Below are positions 31,989-40,778 of a DNA stretch of 56,628 nt, one piece after another. The stretch covers positions 1 to 56,628 of the forward strand of contig CADCWN010000008.1 in NCBI GenBank assembly GCA_902806415.1. Reading direction: 5' to 3'. Source of the stretch: an uncultured Thermomicrobiales bacterium (GTDB taxonomy: Bacteria; Chloroflexota; Chloroflexia; Thermomicrobiales; CADCWN01). The position numbers and the translations under genes are program-made. The notes beneath the pieces were generated by a model that saw only the letters and a program-made list of their open reading frames with translations, ran no database searches and was not told the DNA's origin. Positions within the stretch are counted from its first letter, which is position 1. Every line of letters begins with the position of its first letter.

Positions 31989-32336
31989 CTAAGCGTTCTT
32001 GGTCAGCGCGTCGGCGACTGCCCTCGCCGTGATGGCGAAGTGCGAGGCGTGCCAGGTCGCTTTACCGTGCCGGAGCACGATCACCTGAGGCGACTCGTGT
32101 CGCACGCCGGTTCGCTCCTCGATCGCGTGCGAGAGCGCCTGGCCGCTCGTCACATCGACGAGCGCGGTTTTGGCCGCGTCCTCTTCCGCGAGTCGCGACA
32201 TCTCCTTGTACGCCCGCGCGCTGATTGGGCACCATCTGTCATGCAAGAAGAGCACAGTCGGCGACGCCTGCGATCGCGCGATCAGTTCTTCCAATTCACC
32301 GACCGCGCCCACCGACGCGAATCCATCCTCTGACAT
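31989..32336 (-). CDS. brxC: YtxJ-type monothiol bacilliredoxin
   Basis: A 115-residue thioredoxin-fold protein. The active-site region FLHDRWCPISARAYKEM has a single cysteine, as in the YtxJ/BrxC family, followed by the family signature HESPQVIVLRHGKATWHASH. In Bacillus and relatives such proteins remove bacillithiol from S-bacillithiolated proteins after oxidative stress. This family assignment rests on the motifs; no bacillithiol synthesis gene is in the window. ATG 32336 is preceded by GAGGA at 9-10 bases. Monocistronic, with a terminator. An alternative is a general redox-buffering protein in an organism using another thiol. Confidence 0.88.
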   Translation of the reverse strand: MSEDGFASVGAVGELEELIARSQASPTVLFLHDRWCPISARAYKEMSRLAEEDAAKTALVDVTSGQALSHAIEERTGVRHESPQVIVLRHGKATWHASHFAITARAVADALTKNA

Positions 32337-32566
32337 CCTGGCTTTTCCTCACCGAAATTCCTGCGCTACCGAATCGTGGTCGCTCGGGCGATGGCACCAT
32401 GCAGTTGCCGCAGGCAGCCGATCATCCCGGAGCAAGTATACGGACTTGTCCCCGATGGTGCCGCCTGCTGCTATTTCATGGTTGCCGGACGGGGTAGCTC
32501 TCCAGGAGACTCCGAGGGCGTGGTGAGGGGATGGTGGCGCTACGAAACACTCATCGACGCGCCAAC

Positions 32567-32809
32567 TCAGGTGCGCCAGCGGGCCGACCAGTAATCGTCC
32601 GGATGGGGTGAACCGGCTGCTTGCTGGCGTTGCTCCGCCTCAACGGCATCGCGAAGCTCGCCCCAATGCCGCTCAGCGACCGCCACCGCTGCCGCGAGTA
32701 AAGGCGCTGCGGGGTGCGCATCGGGCAGGTCAGCCGCCACGGCGCGCAACTGATCGAGTGCGCGGGCGGCTGCCCGTTCCCGCGCAACTAACGGCGCTGT
32801 TTCACTCAT
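32567..32809 (-). CDS. Small helical protein of unknown function
   Basis: An 80-residue soluble protein, Ala-rich and helical: RERAAARALDQLRAVAADLP, then APLLAAAVAVAERHWGELRD and AVEAEQRQQAA, ending in DDYWSARWRT. No signal, membrane segment or known motif seen. Amphipathic spacing suggests a helical hairpin. ATG 32809 follows AAGGTCACG. It lies 82 bases after the small membrane protein gene on the same strand and may share its transcript. A second overlapping frame (32551-32787) looks random. Confidence 0.6.
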   Translation of the reverse strand: MSETAPLVARERAAARALDQLRAVAADLPDAHPAAPLLAAAVAVAERHWGELRDAVEAEQRQQAAGSPHPDDYWSARWRT

Positions 32810-32890
32810 CGCGCGTGACCTTGTGCCCTTTTTCAGCAGTTCGCCCGGCTTTCCCCGAGCGAGACGCGCGGCGAACCTCTGGTGCGCTCC

Positions 32891-33103
32891 TCAGCCGCGC
32901 CAGAGGCTGGCAAGCCCGAGCAGGATGAAGAGGAACCCGGCGAAGACCAGTGTCGAGCGGAGCACCACGCCGGCGCGGCGGTCGAGCGACAGCGACCACT
33001 CATCCTCGCAGAAGGCGAGCCACCCTTGCGTCACGCCGCCACTGGTGAGGAGGAGCCCGCCACCGATGGCGAGGCCGACGACAACGCCGATCAGCGCGTC
33101 CAC
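32891..33103 (-). CDS. Small two-helix membrane protein
   Basis: A 70-residue protein with two hydrophobic segments, DALIGVVVGLAIGGGLLLTS (residues 2-21) and STLVFAGFLFILLGLASLW (50-68), joined by an acidic/aromatic loop (GWLAFCEDEWSLSLDRRAG). The start is GTG 33103, supported by GGAGGG 8 bases upstream. No family recognised; the layout resembles small bacterial membrane proteins of unknown role. It may form a two-gene transcript with the small helical protein. Confidence 0.65.
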   Translation of the reverse strand: MDALIGVVVGLAIGGGLLLTSGGVTQGWLAFCEDEWSLSLDRRAGVVLRSTLVFAGFLFILLGLASLWRG

Positions 33104-33931
33104 AGACTATCCCTCCGGGGCAAACGCTTGGCGTGCGCCTTGCCCCTGCGCGGCCATGGCCGCTACGGTATCGGTTGGTCCGACGCACTTTGGTATGTCG
33201 GACCAACGCGGGTCGCCATCCTCACTCCGTCTCCAGAGTAGGGGGATGTACGGTCGGGGTCAAGGGACAATCTGTCAAAGCGGTATTGGCCTGATGGGGA
33301 GTGTTGCTGCAATGCTTGACCGAGCAATTATGGCGTGAGGTGGATGAAATGGGAGAGGCGGCGCGGATTTTCCGCGCCGCCTCACACCCTGTCTTGCGAT
33401 GCTCGAAACGTTAAACACTGTTCATCCCTGTGGTCGCCAATCCGCCGTGTATTGTGATTCGGGCGGGGGGTACAGCGTCGGACCCTCCGCCTCACGCCGC
33501 CGAAAACCGGTCGGGCACTATTACCGCTAAATAACCTCTGCCGCCAATCCAGTATGAAAAATTGCCGATTACCAGATCCTTACCGCTCCCAAACCGGGCT
33601 ATTACCGTTCGTGGTCCTCGTTCGCCCTGCTTCGTCGTCGTTATTTCCCTCGCCGTCCATCGCGCCGCCGTCTCCGTCGTTTCCTTCGCGGTGGCCCATC
33701 ACTGTAATCAGTATAGGCTTTGCCAGGCGTCGTCACATCAACCGAGCGGTCGGGATCGCGGCGCGGGTCGGACAGTTTGCGTGGGCGACGATCGGTGGGA
33801 ATGCACCTGTCCGAAAGTACAGGCGTGGCCGTGCCGAACGTGACAATAGCAGGACCATGGACGAGGTGGCGCGACCTCGCGCCGCGAAGCATCCTCCAAG
33901 GAGGACAACTGTTTGCGCCGAACGGGAGTTG
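33104..33931. other. Gene-poor stretch with two hairpins
   Basis: No convincing gene in about 830 bases. Open frames on both strands lack a supported start and a protein-like composition. Two perfect inverted repeats stand out: TTGGTCCGAC / GTCGGACCAA at 33175-33184 and 33197-33206, and a 12-bp stem with ATTTT loop at 33355-33383. Parts of 33410-33740 are lower in GC than the surrounding genes. It could be gene remains or a regulatory/RNA region. Confidence 0.5.
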
Positions 33932-34867
33932 CTATCCAACTTGCTCGCCCAACTTGACGCCCCAGGCCCACCAGCCCGCCCCCCACCAATTGGTCAGCGG
34001 CGTGCCTGCTTCGTCGAAGCGCCGCCAGAGGTCGCCGCCGCGTCGCAACGCCGCGACGTAGGGGCGCTCGAGCGCCCCGGGGAGGGTGAGGACGGGGACC
34101 GGTCGGTTGCCGCGGATGACGATCCCGCGCAGGCCCGCGTCGCGCATGTACTGGCGGTAGCGGGCGAGCGGATAGTCGTTCTCGTAGAAGTCGGGGCGGA
34201 AGAGGCGACCGGCCTCGTGCAACCCGCGACGCGGGTCGCCCTGCACACCGTAGTAGGCGAGTCGGACCCCGGCGTTGAAAACGGTGCCGACCGTCTGCAC
34301 CGAGAAACGCTCCGGCACGATATCGGCGAAGAACATCCCGCCCGGTCGGATGACACGCACCATCTCGGCGATGACCTTCTCGACATCGGCGAAATGTTCC
34401 AGGAGGCCGAAGCTGGTGAGAATGTCGAAGCTGTCGTCCGGGAAGGGGAGGCTATAGACGTTGCCCAGGGTGTAGGTGGCGCGCAGCCCGCGCCGCTCGA
34501 AGCGGCGTCGGGCGACGTGCAGCGCGGCGGGCGAGGCGTCGAGCAGGGTGCAGTCGTACCCTTGGGCGGCCATCGCGGCCGACACCTCGGCGCTGCCGCA
34601 GCCGCATTCCAGCACGGTGGCCGACGGGGGGGGCAGGATCGTCTGTAGCGCCGCGATCTTGTGCTCCGCGAAAAGCTGCTCCTGCGGTCCGAATTCCGGC
34701 TCGGCCTCGGCGGCCAGCATCTCCTCCCACTGCCGCTCGAAGACCGGCAGCGAGCCCCGCCGATCGCCGTGGACCTCATAACCGAGCCCCTGCGGTCGCG
34801 TCGCTTGCGAATCGTCGTTCGTCCCCTCGCCCAATCTCACCACTCCGCACTGTTGTAAGTCCCTCAT
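33932..34867 (-). CDS. SAM-dependent class I methyltransferase
   Basis: A 311-residue methyltransferase. Motif I is ATVLECGCGSAEVSAAMAAQ, followed by the acidic ribose-binding position in CTLLDASPAAL; motif II region NVYSLPFPDDSFDILTSFGL and LEHFADVEKVIAEMVRVIRP; motif III GGMFFADIVPERF. It belongs to the Methyltransf_11/UbiE-like class acting on small molecules or lipids; the substrate is unknown. The N-terminal 60 residues, with FERQWEEMLAAEAEPEFGPQ, are extra. I chose ATG 34867, 14 bases after the predicted transcription start; a GTG at about 34843 after GCGGAG is an alternative. Divergent from the glycoside hydrolase gene. Confidence 0.88.
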   Translation of the reverse strand: MRDLQQCGVVRLGEGTNDDSQATRPQGLGYEVHGDRRGSLPVFERQWEEMLAAEAEPEFGPQEQLFAEHKIAALQTILPPPSATVLECGCGSAEVSAAMAAQGYDCTLLDASPAALHVARRRFERRGLRATYTLGNVYSLPFPDDSFDILTSFGLLEHFADVEKVIAEMVRVIRPGGMFFADIVPERFSVQTVGTVFNAGVRLAYYGVQGDPRRGLHEAGRLFRPDFYENDYPLARYRQYMRDAGLRGIVIRGNRPVPVLTLPGALERPYVAALRRGGDLWRRFDEAGTPLTNWWGAGWWAWGVKLGEQVG

Positions 34868-34887
34868 CTCGGCCCGGTTGCGGCGAG

Positions 34888-34917
34888 AGTATAGCGGTCG
34901 TGGCGAGCGGCGAACAA
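34888..34917 (-). promoter_or_regulatory. Promoter of the methyltransferase gene
   Basis: Minus strand TTGTTC (34917-34912), 18 bases, TATACT (34893-34888). Transcription would start near 34881, leaving a very short leader before ATG 34867. Confidence 0.6.
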
Positions 34918-35118
34918 GCGCGCCGGGCCATGCGCACACGCGCAATCGGCACAGTCAGAGCGTACAATAGATGACCGACCGCCTACAACCGTGGCGGTTG
35001 GTGTTCGTTTCTCTCGCGTCCGGTCGGGATCATGTCCGAGCCTGCGGCGGATATGCCCGCGATAACCTTGTGCGATTGTCATCAGCCCTAGTAGTTATGA
35101 AGGAGAGGCAACAGCCCC

Positions 35119-36699
35119 ATGCGGCGATATTTGGAACCCCAGTATATTGTCCTCGCCATCGCCGCACTCACCTTCGTCGGTGCGCTCACCTTTTTCTTCA
35201 GCGAACGAGCCACGGCACCCGCTCCCGGCCCGAGCCCGAGTGTGAGCGCGAACGCCGCTGCGACGGCGTCGCGCACGACAACTGCGGCGGTCGCCGCCTC
35301 GCCGGGCGCGACGGGTGTTGCCACGCGTGGTGCGGCTGCGGCCACGCCGCCCTCGGGTACACCGGTCGCCGGTCGATCTGGGGCGACAGTCGCCTCATCG
35401 GCGACCCGACCAGCTGCCGCCACTCGTGGCGCGACGCCGTCGATCGTGGCCGCCTTACCGTCAAGCTCGGCGGTGCCGACGAGTACACCCATTGCCACGC
35501 CGACGCCCCGACCGTCGACGCCGGTGCCGACCCTGCCGCCGCCACCGACCGCGCCTCCCGTGCCGACCGCGCCGCCGCCGCCGCCGCCGACCCCCGCGCC
35601 GCCCCCGCTGGCGATCACGCCGCTCGGGACCGACACGCTCGGTTACGGCTTCAATGTCTTCCTGATCGGCAACAGCGGCGGTGCCAATTTCAACAACCGG
35701 ACGATGGGCAAAGTGCGCGAGGCGGGCTTCGGCTGGGTGCGCGTCCAGCTACAGTGGCAGGAGCTCGAACCTTCGCCGGGGAACTACAACACCGCCCCCT
35801 ACGACACGATCATCGCCGCCGCCGCCAACGGCGGGGCCAATGTGCTGGTGAGCGTCGTCAAGTCCCCGGAGTGGGCCGCGCCATCGCGCCCCGGCGGGTT
35901 GCCGCAGAATACCGCCGCGTTCGGGCGGACGATGCGTTTCCTGGCGGCGCGCTACTCCGGCAGCGTCCAGGCGTGGGAGATCTGGAACGAGCAGAATCTC
36001 GCCGGTGAGGCCGGCGGCTACGTGGAGGTCGCCCCGTACGTCGCGACCCTCCAGGCGGGCTATGGCGCGGTGAAGGCGGTCAATCCGGGGGCGATCGTCG
36101 TCTTCGGCGGGCTGACACCGACCGGCGCGAACGATCCGACGGTGGCGATCAACGATGTGGAGTATCTGCGGGCGTTCTACGAATTCAATGGTGGCGAGGG
36201 GCGCAACTACTTCGATGTCCTCGGCGCACACCCCGGCAGCGCCGCCAATCCCCCCGACACCAAGTTCCCCGGCCAGCCCGGCACCGGCGACTGCCCGCCG
36301 AAGTATGCCAGCCAGCAAGGGAACTGCTGGAAGAACGCGCCTGACTTCTATTTCCGGCGGATCGAGGACCAGCGGGCGATCATGGAGAGTTACGGCGACG
36401 CGGCGAAGCAGGTCTGGCTGACCGAGTTCGGCTGGGACTCCTGCACCGGTCTCCCGGTGCCGAACGGCTACGAATACTGCGCACTGACCAGCGAGGCGCA
36501 GCAGGCCGCCTACCTGGCCCGCGCGGTCGAGATCGCGCGCGACGACTGGCCGTGGCTCGGGGTGTTGTTCGTCTGGAATCTCAATTATGCCGCGACGCCG
36601 AACATCCAGCCGACCGACGAGAAATACGCCTGGTCGGTCCTGCGCGGCGATTGGAGTAACCGCCCCGCCTTCGAGGCGCTGAAGGCGCTGCCAAAATAG
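35119..36699 (+). CDS. Membrane-anchored glycoside hydrolase (clan GH-A type)
   Basis: A 526-residue protein. A single N-terminal membrane anchor (IVLAIAALTFVGALTFFF, residues 10-27) is followed by a very long low-complexity stalk rich in Ala, Thr, Pro and Ser (residues about 33-168). Then comes a TIM-barrel domain: LGYGFNVFLIGNSGG, FGWVRVQLQWQELEPSPGNY, the acid/base Glu291 in AWEIWNEQN and the nucleophile Glu436 in VWLTEFGWDS. This Asn-Glu plus Glu pattern is typical of GH5/GH39-type retaining glycosidases. It should hydrolyse a polysaccharide outside the cell; the substrate is unknown. ATG 35119 follows AAGGAGAGG. Monocistronic, 164 bases from the divergent promoter region. Confidence 0.88.
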   Translation: MRRYLEPQYIVLAIAALTFVGALTFFFSERATAPAPGPSPSVSANAAATASRTTTAAVAASPGATGVATRGAAAATPPSGTPVAGRSGATVASSATRPAAATRGATPSIVAALPSSSAVPTSTPIATPTPRPSTPVPTLPPPPTAPPVPTAPPPPPPTPAPPPLAITPLGTDTLGYGFNVFLIGNSGGANFNNRTMGKVREAGFGWVRVQLQWQELEPSPGNYNTAPYDTIIAAAANGGANVLVSVVKSPEWAAPSRPGGLPQNTAAFGRTMRFLAARYSGSVQAWEIWNEQNLAGEAGGYVEVAPYVATLQAGYGAVKAVNPGAIVVFGGLTPTGANDPTVAINDVEYLRAFYEFNGGEGRNYFDVLGAHPGSAANPPDTKFPGQPGTGDCPPKYASQQGNCWKNAPDFYFRRIEDQRAIMESYGDAAKQVWLTEFGWDSCTGLPVPNGYEYCALTSEAQQAAYLARAVEIARDDWPWLGVLFVWNLNYAATPNIQPTDEKYAWSVLRGDWSNRPAFEALKALPK

Positions 36700-37094
36700 G
36701 CTGAATCCGTGTCGGAAACTGCCGCCGCCGGACACCCTGGTCAACGGCGCGACACCCCGTTATCCGGGCGGTTTAGGCACCCAGTATGGCGGAGGGCGGC
36801 ACCCACGATCCACGAGTCCCGCGTTTGCTCGAGACGAATGGCGGTTCACATCTCGCGCCAGCGGATTCGGTTCCCGCGCCCGCCTACTGTACCAAAGTGC
36901 AGTCCCGCATCTGTACGTATTACAGTCAGAAGGTGCATTTCTGCCCGTTCGCGAGGTGCTACACTGTGACGAGCGCGCGCCATCGCTGGCGTGCTCCTTG
37001 CGTGTGGTCGTGATCGCCAGAATTTAGGGGAGGTCACGCGCATCCGCCGGGGTGCTTGCCGATCTGTCGGTCGTTCGGCGGCTAGGAGGCCACG
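36700..37094. other. Intergenic region, no gene seen
   Basis: About 395 bases between the glycoside hydrolase and the ABC exporter. No start with a ribosome binding site opens a believable frame. A TACACT box at 36960-36965 is a candidate -10 for the exporter genes, but no good -35 box is present. A CTGTA...TACAG inverted repeat at about 36911-36925 lies just upstream and could be an operator. Otherwise nothing identified. Confidence 0.4.
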
Positions 37095-38858
37095 TTGAAG
37101 ATCACCCTCCGCATTCTCAGCTATCTCAAGCCCCACTGGCGGCGCCTGACGATCGCCTACGTCGCGCTCTTCTCCGCCCTGGGCCTCCAACTCTACATCC
37201 CGGCGGTCCTCGCGCGCGTGATCGATACCGGCCTGACCGACGGCAATATGCGCTACCTAATCAATGCGGCCCTGGTGATCGTCGGCCTGGCGGTCTTGCA
37301 GGGTGTTTTTACCTTCCTGCGCGCCTATCTCTTCCAGTATCTCGCGGAACAGGTCGGCTACGATCTGCGCAATGAGCTCTACGCGAAGCTGCAAGATCTC
37401 TCGTTCTCCTACTACGACAAGGCGCAGACCGGCCAGTTGATGTCGCGCGTGACCGACGACGTCAATAACATCCGCGGCATGTTGATGATGAGCCTGCGCG
37501 CCCTGGTCCTCGCCATCGGGATGCTGGTCGTGGTGTCGATCATCCTGATCAGCTACAACTGGCAATTGGCCCTCGTCTCGCTGGCCTCGATGCCGATCCT
37601 GGTCTGGTGGTCGCTGAAGTTCGGCGTCACGGTGCGCCCGATGTTCGCGGCGGTCCAGCAGCAGTTCGGCGTGATGACCTCGGTCTTGCAGGAGAATGTC
37701 GCCGGGGCGCGGGTGGTGCGCGCCTTCGCGCAGGAGGCGCGCGAGAACGAGCGCTTCGAGGCGGAATTGCAGACCCTTTTTGCCCGCAACCTGCGCGCGA
37801 CGAAGCTCTGGTCATTCTTCTTCCCCTCGATCCTCCTCCTCTCCGGGCTCAGCCTGGGCGCGATCCTCTGGCTCGGCGGCTATCAGGTGATCACCGGCGC
37901 GCTGACAGTCGGGACGCTCGTAGCGTTCAATCGCTACGTCACCCTCCTCTCCGAGCCGCTGCGCTGGATCGGCTTCATTGTCAACCGGATCGCCCGCGCG
38001 ATCGCCTCCGGCGGGCGGATCTTCGAGATCCTCGACACGAAGTCGGCGATCCAGGATCCCGCCGGGGCGGTCCGGCTCAACCCGATGCGCGGCGAGGTGA
38101 CGTTCGAGGATGTCTCTTTCCGCTATGCGGGGGCCAAGCGCGACGCCCTGGCCGATCTTTCGTTCACCGCGCGGCCGGGCGAGACGATCGCCCTCCTCGG
38201 CCCGACCGGCGCGGGGAAGAGCACGATCATCAACCTCCTACCGCGCTTCTACGATGTCACGGGCGGGCGGATCCTGATCGACGGCCATGACGTGCGCGGG
38301 TTGGCGTTGGCCGACCTCCGCTCACAGATCGGCACGGTCCTCCAGGAGACGTTCCTCTTCTCGGTCAGCATCGCCGAGAATATTGCCTATGGCCGCAAGG
38401 GAGCGTCGCGCGAGGAGATCGAGGCGGCGGCGCGGGCGGCGCGGGCGCACGATTTCATCAGCGCCCTGCCGGATGGCTACGACACCAAGCTCGGTGAGCG
38501 CGGCGTGAACCTCTCCGGGGGGCAGAAGCAGCGCTTGGCGATCGCCCGCGCCCTCCTGCTCAATCCGCGTATCCTCATCCTGGACGACGCGACGTCGAGC
38601 GTGGATAGCGAGACCGAGCACCATATCCAGCAGGCGCTCCAGACGCTGATGGAAGGGCGCACATCGTTCGTGATCGCGCAGCGGCTCACCACCGTCAAGG
38701 AGGCCGACCAGATCCTTGTGCTGCAAGACGGGCGGATCGTCGAGCGCGGCACCCACATCCAACTCCTCCAGAACGGCGGCTTCTACGCCGAGATCTACGA
38801 CCTTCAACTGCGCGACCAGGAAGACGTCATGCGCGACGCGCTGGCGGGAGACGATTAG
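37095..38858 (+). CDS. ABC exporter half-transporter with degenerate ATP site (TM287-like)
   Basis: A 587-residue fused membrane/ATPase subunit of a type IV exporter. Residues 1-320 hold six membrane helices (ABC_membrane). The ATPase has Walker A GPTGAGKST (about 369-377), Q loop, signature LSGGQKQRL (about 473-481), Walker B ILILDDATSS with Asp instead of the catalytic Glu, and a switch residue Gln instead of His (FVIAQRL, about 529). These two changes with a normal signature are those of TM287/BmrC-type subunits of heterodimeric exporters. Start is TTG 37095 with TAGGAGG 5 bases upstream. The partner subunit follows 110 bases downstream. Substrates of the group are drugs, lipids or peptides; unknown here. 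Confidence 0.95.
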   Translation: MKITLRILSYLKPHWRRLTIAYVALFSALGLQLYIPAVLARVIDTGLTDGNMRYLINAALVIVGLAVLQGVFTFLRAYLFQYLAEQVGYDLRNELYAKLQDLSFSYYDKAQTGQLMSRVTDDVNNIRGMLMMSLRALVLAIGMLVVVSIILISYNWQLALVSLASMPILVWWSLKFGVTVRPMFAAVQQQFGVMTSVLQENVAGARVVRAFAQEARENERFEAELQTLFARNLRATKLWSFFFPSILLLSGLSLGAILWLGGYQVITGALTVGTLVAFNRYVTLLSEPLRWIGFIVNRIARAIASGGRIFEILDTKSAIQDPAGAVRLNPMRGEVTFEDVSFRYAGAKRDALADLSFTARPGETIALLGPTGAGKSTIINLLPRFYDVTGGRILIDGHDVRGLALADLRSQIGTVLQETFLFSVSIAENIAYGRKGASREEIEAAARAARAHDFISALPDGYDTKLGERGVNLSGGQKQRLAIARALLLNPRILILDDATSSVDSETEHHIQQALQTLMEGRTSFVIAQRLTTVKEADQILVLQDGRIVERGTHIQLLQNGGFYAEIYDLQLRDQEDVMRDALAGDD

Positions 38859-38950
38859 AAAAGTGCGAAGTACGAACGACGAAGTACGAACTGGATGACG
38901 GCACCACCCCACGTCACTTTGTACTTCCAACTTCGTACTTCGTACTTACC
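38859..38950. repeat. GAAGTACGAA-type repeat with inverted arms
   Basis: Between the two exporter genes lies a 90-bp element. The left arm has GCGAAGTACGAACGACGAAG and a second GTACGAA; the right arm has TTTGTACTTCC, then CTTCGTACTTCGTACTT. GTAC with flanking GAA/TTC thus occurs five times, in inverted orientation, and could fold into a long imperfect hairpin. It is lower in GC than the genes. It looks like an inserted repeat of a short palindromic family rather than a coding part. Confidence 0.7.
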
Positions 38951-38968
38951 CGAGCGGAGTGAGCCCCG

Positions 38969-40756
38969 ATGATGATGCAGAACGTCGACCCCGACGATCT
39001 CTTGGGGAAAGCGTATGACTCGCGGATCGCGCGGCGATTGGGGGCGTTCATCCTGCCGTATCGCGCGCGGGCGAGCGGCGTTGTGGCGCTGATGTTCGTC
39101 GTGGCGATCAGCGATCTGCTGCTGCCGAAGCTCTTCAGCCTCGGGATCGACGAGGTGACGCTGCACAAGCGAGTCAGCACCCTCAATCTCCTCGGCATCT
39201 CCTTCATGCTCGCGCTCGCCGTGCGCTTCATCTCGCAGTGGGGCGAGTTCTATCTCACCTCCTGGATCGGCAATAAGGTCGTCTTCGACCTCCGCAAAAC
39301 GATGTTCCGTCACCTCCAGACGCTGAGCATGTCCTACATCGACAAGCGCGGCGTCGGCGCGATCATGACCCGCATCCAGAACGACGTCGGCGTGATCAAC
39401 GAGTTCTTCGGCGACGGGATCGCCGGGATCATTGCGAATATGCTGATCCTCGTCGGGATCGTGATCGTGATGCTCCTGACCAATTGGCGACTGGCCTTGC
39501 TCGCCTTCGTGGTCCTGCCGATCATGGGGCTGATCATGGCGCGCTGGCGGACGCTGGCGGTCGGCACCTACCGGGCGACGCGGCGGACGATCGGGATCGT
39601 CAACGGGAATCTGGCCGAGAGTATCGCCGGGATGCGCGTCGTACAGTCGTTCACGCGCGAGGGGGAGAACCTGCGCCACTTCGATCGGCTGAATCGCGAC
39701 AACTTCGACACGAACCGCGACGCCGCGCGCCTCTCGGCCTTCCTCTTCCCGATGGTCTCGCTGATCGGCGCGGTCGCCACCGCCGTTGTCCTGGTCGTCG
39801 GCGGGCGATTGGTCTTCAACCAGACGCTGACGATCGGCGAACTCGTCCTCTTCATCGCCCTGATCGACCGCTTCTTCGAGCCGATCCGCGACCTCAGCCA
39901 GCAGTACACCGTCTTGCAAGCGACGATGGCGGCGGGCGAGCGGATCTTCGAGGTGCTGGATGTGCAGCCAGAGGTCGAGGATGCGCCGGGGGCGCGGGCC
40001 TTGCCGCCGATCGTCGGGAAGGTGGACTTCAACGCGGTCAGCTTCGGCTACGGCGGGAAGGAGATCCTGCACGGGATCGATCTCCACGTCCGGCCCGGCG
40101 AGACGGTCGCGTTCGTCGGGGAGACCGGCGCGGGCAAGAGCTCGATGATCAACTTGGTGATGCGCTTCTACGATGTCTGGGATGGCTCGCTGACGATCGA
40201 CGGCCACGACCTGCGCGAGGTCAGCCAGCAATCGCTCCGCGCGCAACTCGGCATCGTCCTGCAGGACACTTTCCTCTTCGGCGGGACGGTGCGCGACAAC
40301 ATCCGCTTCGGGCGACCGGAGGCGACCGACGAGGAGATCGAGCGGGCGGCGCGCGATGTCGGGGCGCACGACTTCATCACCAGGTTGCCCGAGGGCTATG
40401 ACACGGAAGTCCACGAGCGCGGCGTCAGCCTCTCAGTCGGGCAGCGCCAATTGCTCTCGTTCGCCCGCGCCCTGCTGGCCGACCCGCGCATCCTCATCCT
40501 CGACGAGGCGACGAGCAGCATCGACACCCAGACCGAGCGGATCATCCAGGAGGCGCTGCAGCGTCTCCTCAACGGCCGCACCTCGTTCGTGATCGCCCAC
40601 CGCCTCTCGACGATCCGCGAGGCCGACAAGGTGGTGGTGATGCACCAGGGCCGGATCATCGAACTCGGCACGCACGACGAACTGCTCGAACAGCGCGGCT
40701 ATTACTACAAGCTCTACAGTATGCAGTGGCGGTCCGAGGAGGAAGCGGCGGATTAG
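38969..40756 (+). CDS. ABC exporter half-transporter with catalytic ATP site (TM288-like)
   Basis: A 595-residue partner subunit. Six membrane helices occupy residues about 20-330. The ATPase has Walker A GETGAGKSS (about 384-392), a non-canonical signature LSVGQRQL (about 488) in place of LSGGQ, canonical Walker B ILILDEATSS with the catalytic Glu (about 513), and switch His544 in FVIAHRL. It therefore supplies the good Walker B and the poor signature. With the first subunit this makes one competent and one degenerate site, as in TM287/TM288, BmrCD and LmrCD. ATG 38969 is one of three successive in-frame ATG-like codons (MMMQN); the first is used. Three hairpins follow the gene. Confidence 0.95.
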   Translation: MMMQNVDPDDLLGKAYDSRIARRLGAFILPYRARASGVVALMFVVAISDLLLPKLFSLGIDEVTLHKRVSTLNLLGISFMLALAVRFISQWGEFYLTSWIGNKVVFDLRKTMFRHLQTLSMSYIDKRGVGAIMTRIQNDVGVINEFFGDGIAGIIANMLILVGIVIVMLLTNWRLALLAFVVLPIMGLIMARWRTLAVGTYRATRRTIGIVNGNLAESIAGMRVVQSFTREGENLRHFDRLNRDNFDTNRDAARLSAFLFPMVSLIGAVATAVVLVVGGRLVFNQTLTIGELVLFIALIDRFFEPIRDLSQQYTVLQATMAAGERIFEVLDVQPEVEDAPGARALPPIVGKVDFNAVSFGYGGKEILHGIDLHVRPGETVAFVGETGAGKSSMINLVMRFYDVWDGSLTIDGHDLREVSQQSLRAQLGIVLQDTFLFGGTVRDNIRFGRPEATDEEIERAARDVGAHDFITRLPEGYDTEVHERGVSLSVGQRQLLSFARALLADPRILILDEATSSIDTQTERIIQEALQRLLNGRTSFVIAHRLSTIREADKVVVMHQGRIIELGTHDELLEQRGYYYKLYSMQWRSEEEAAD

Positions 40757-40778
40757 GGACTGCACAGGATGTGGGAGC

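Noticed and set aside
33554..34648. 364-codon plus-strand frame covering the gene-poor stretch and the methyltransferase antisense
   Set aside because: The second half is antisense of the methyltransferase and the first half has no protein-like pattern or ribosome binding site.
38855..40414. 519-codon minus-strand frame opposite the second ABC subunit
   Set aside because: Asp/His/Arg-rich mirror of a gene with intact Walker motifs; no start signal.
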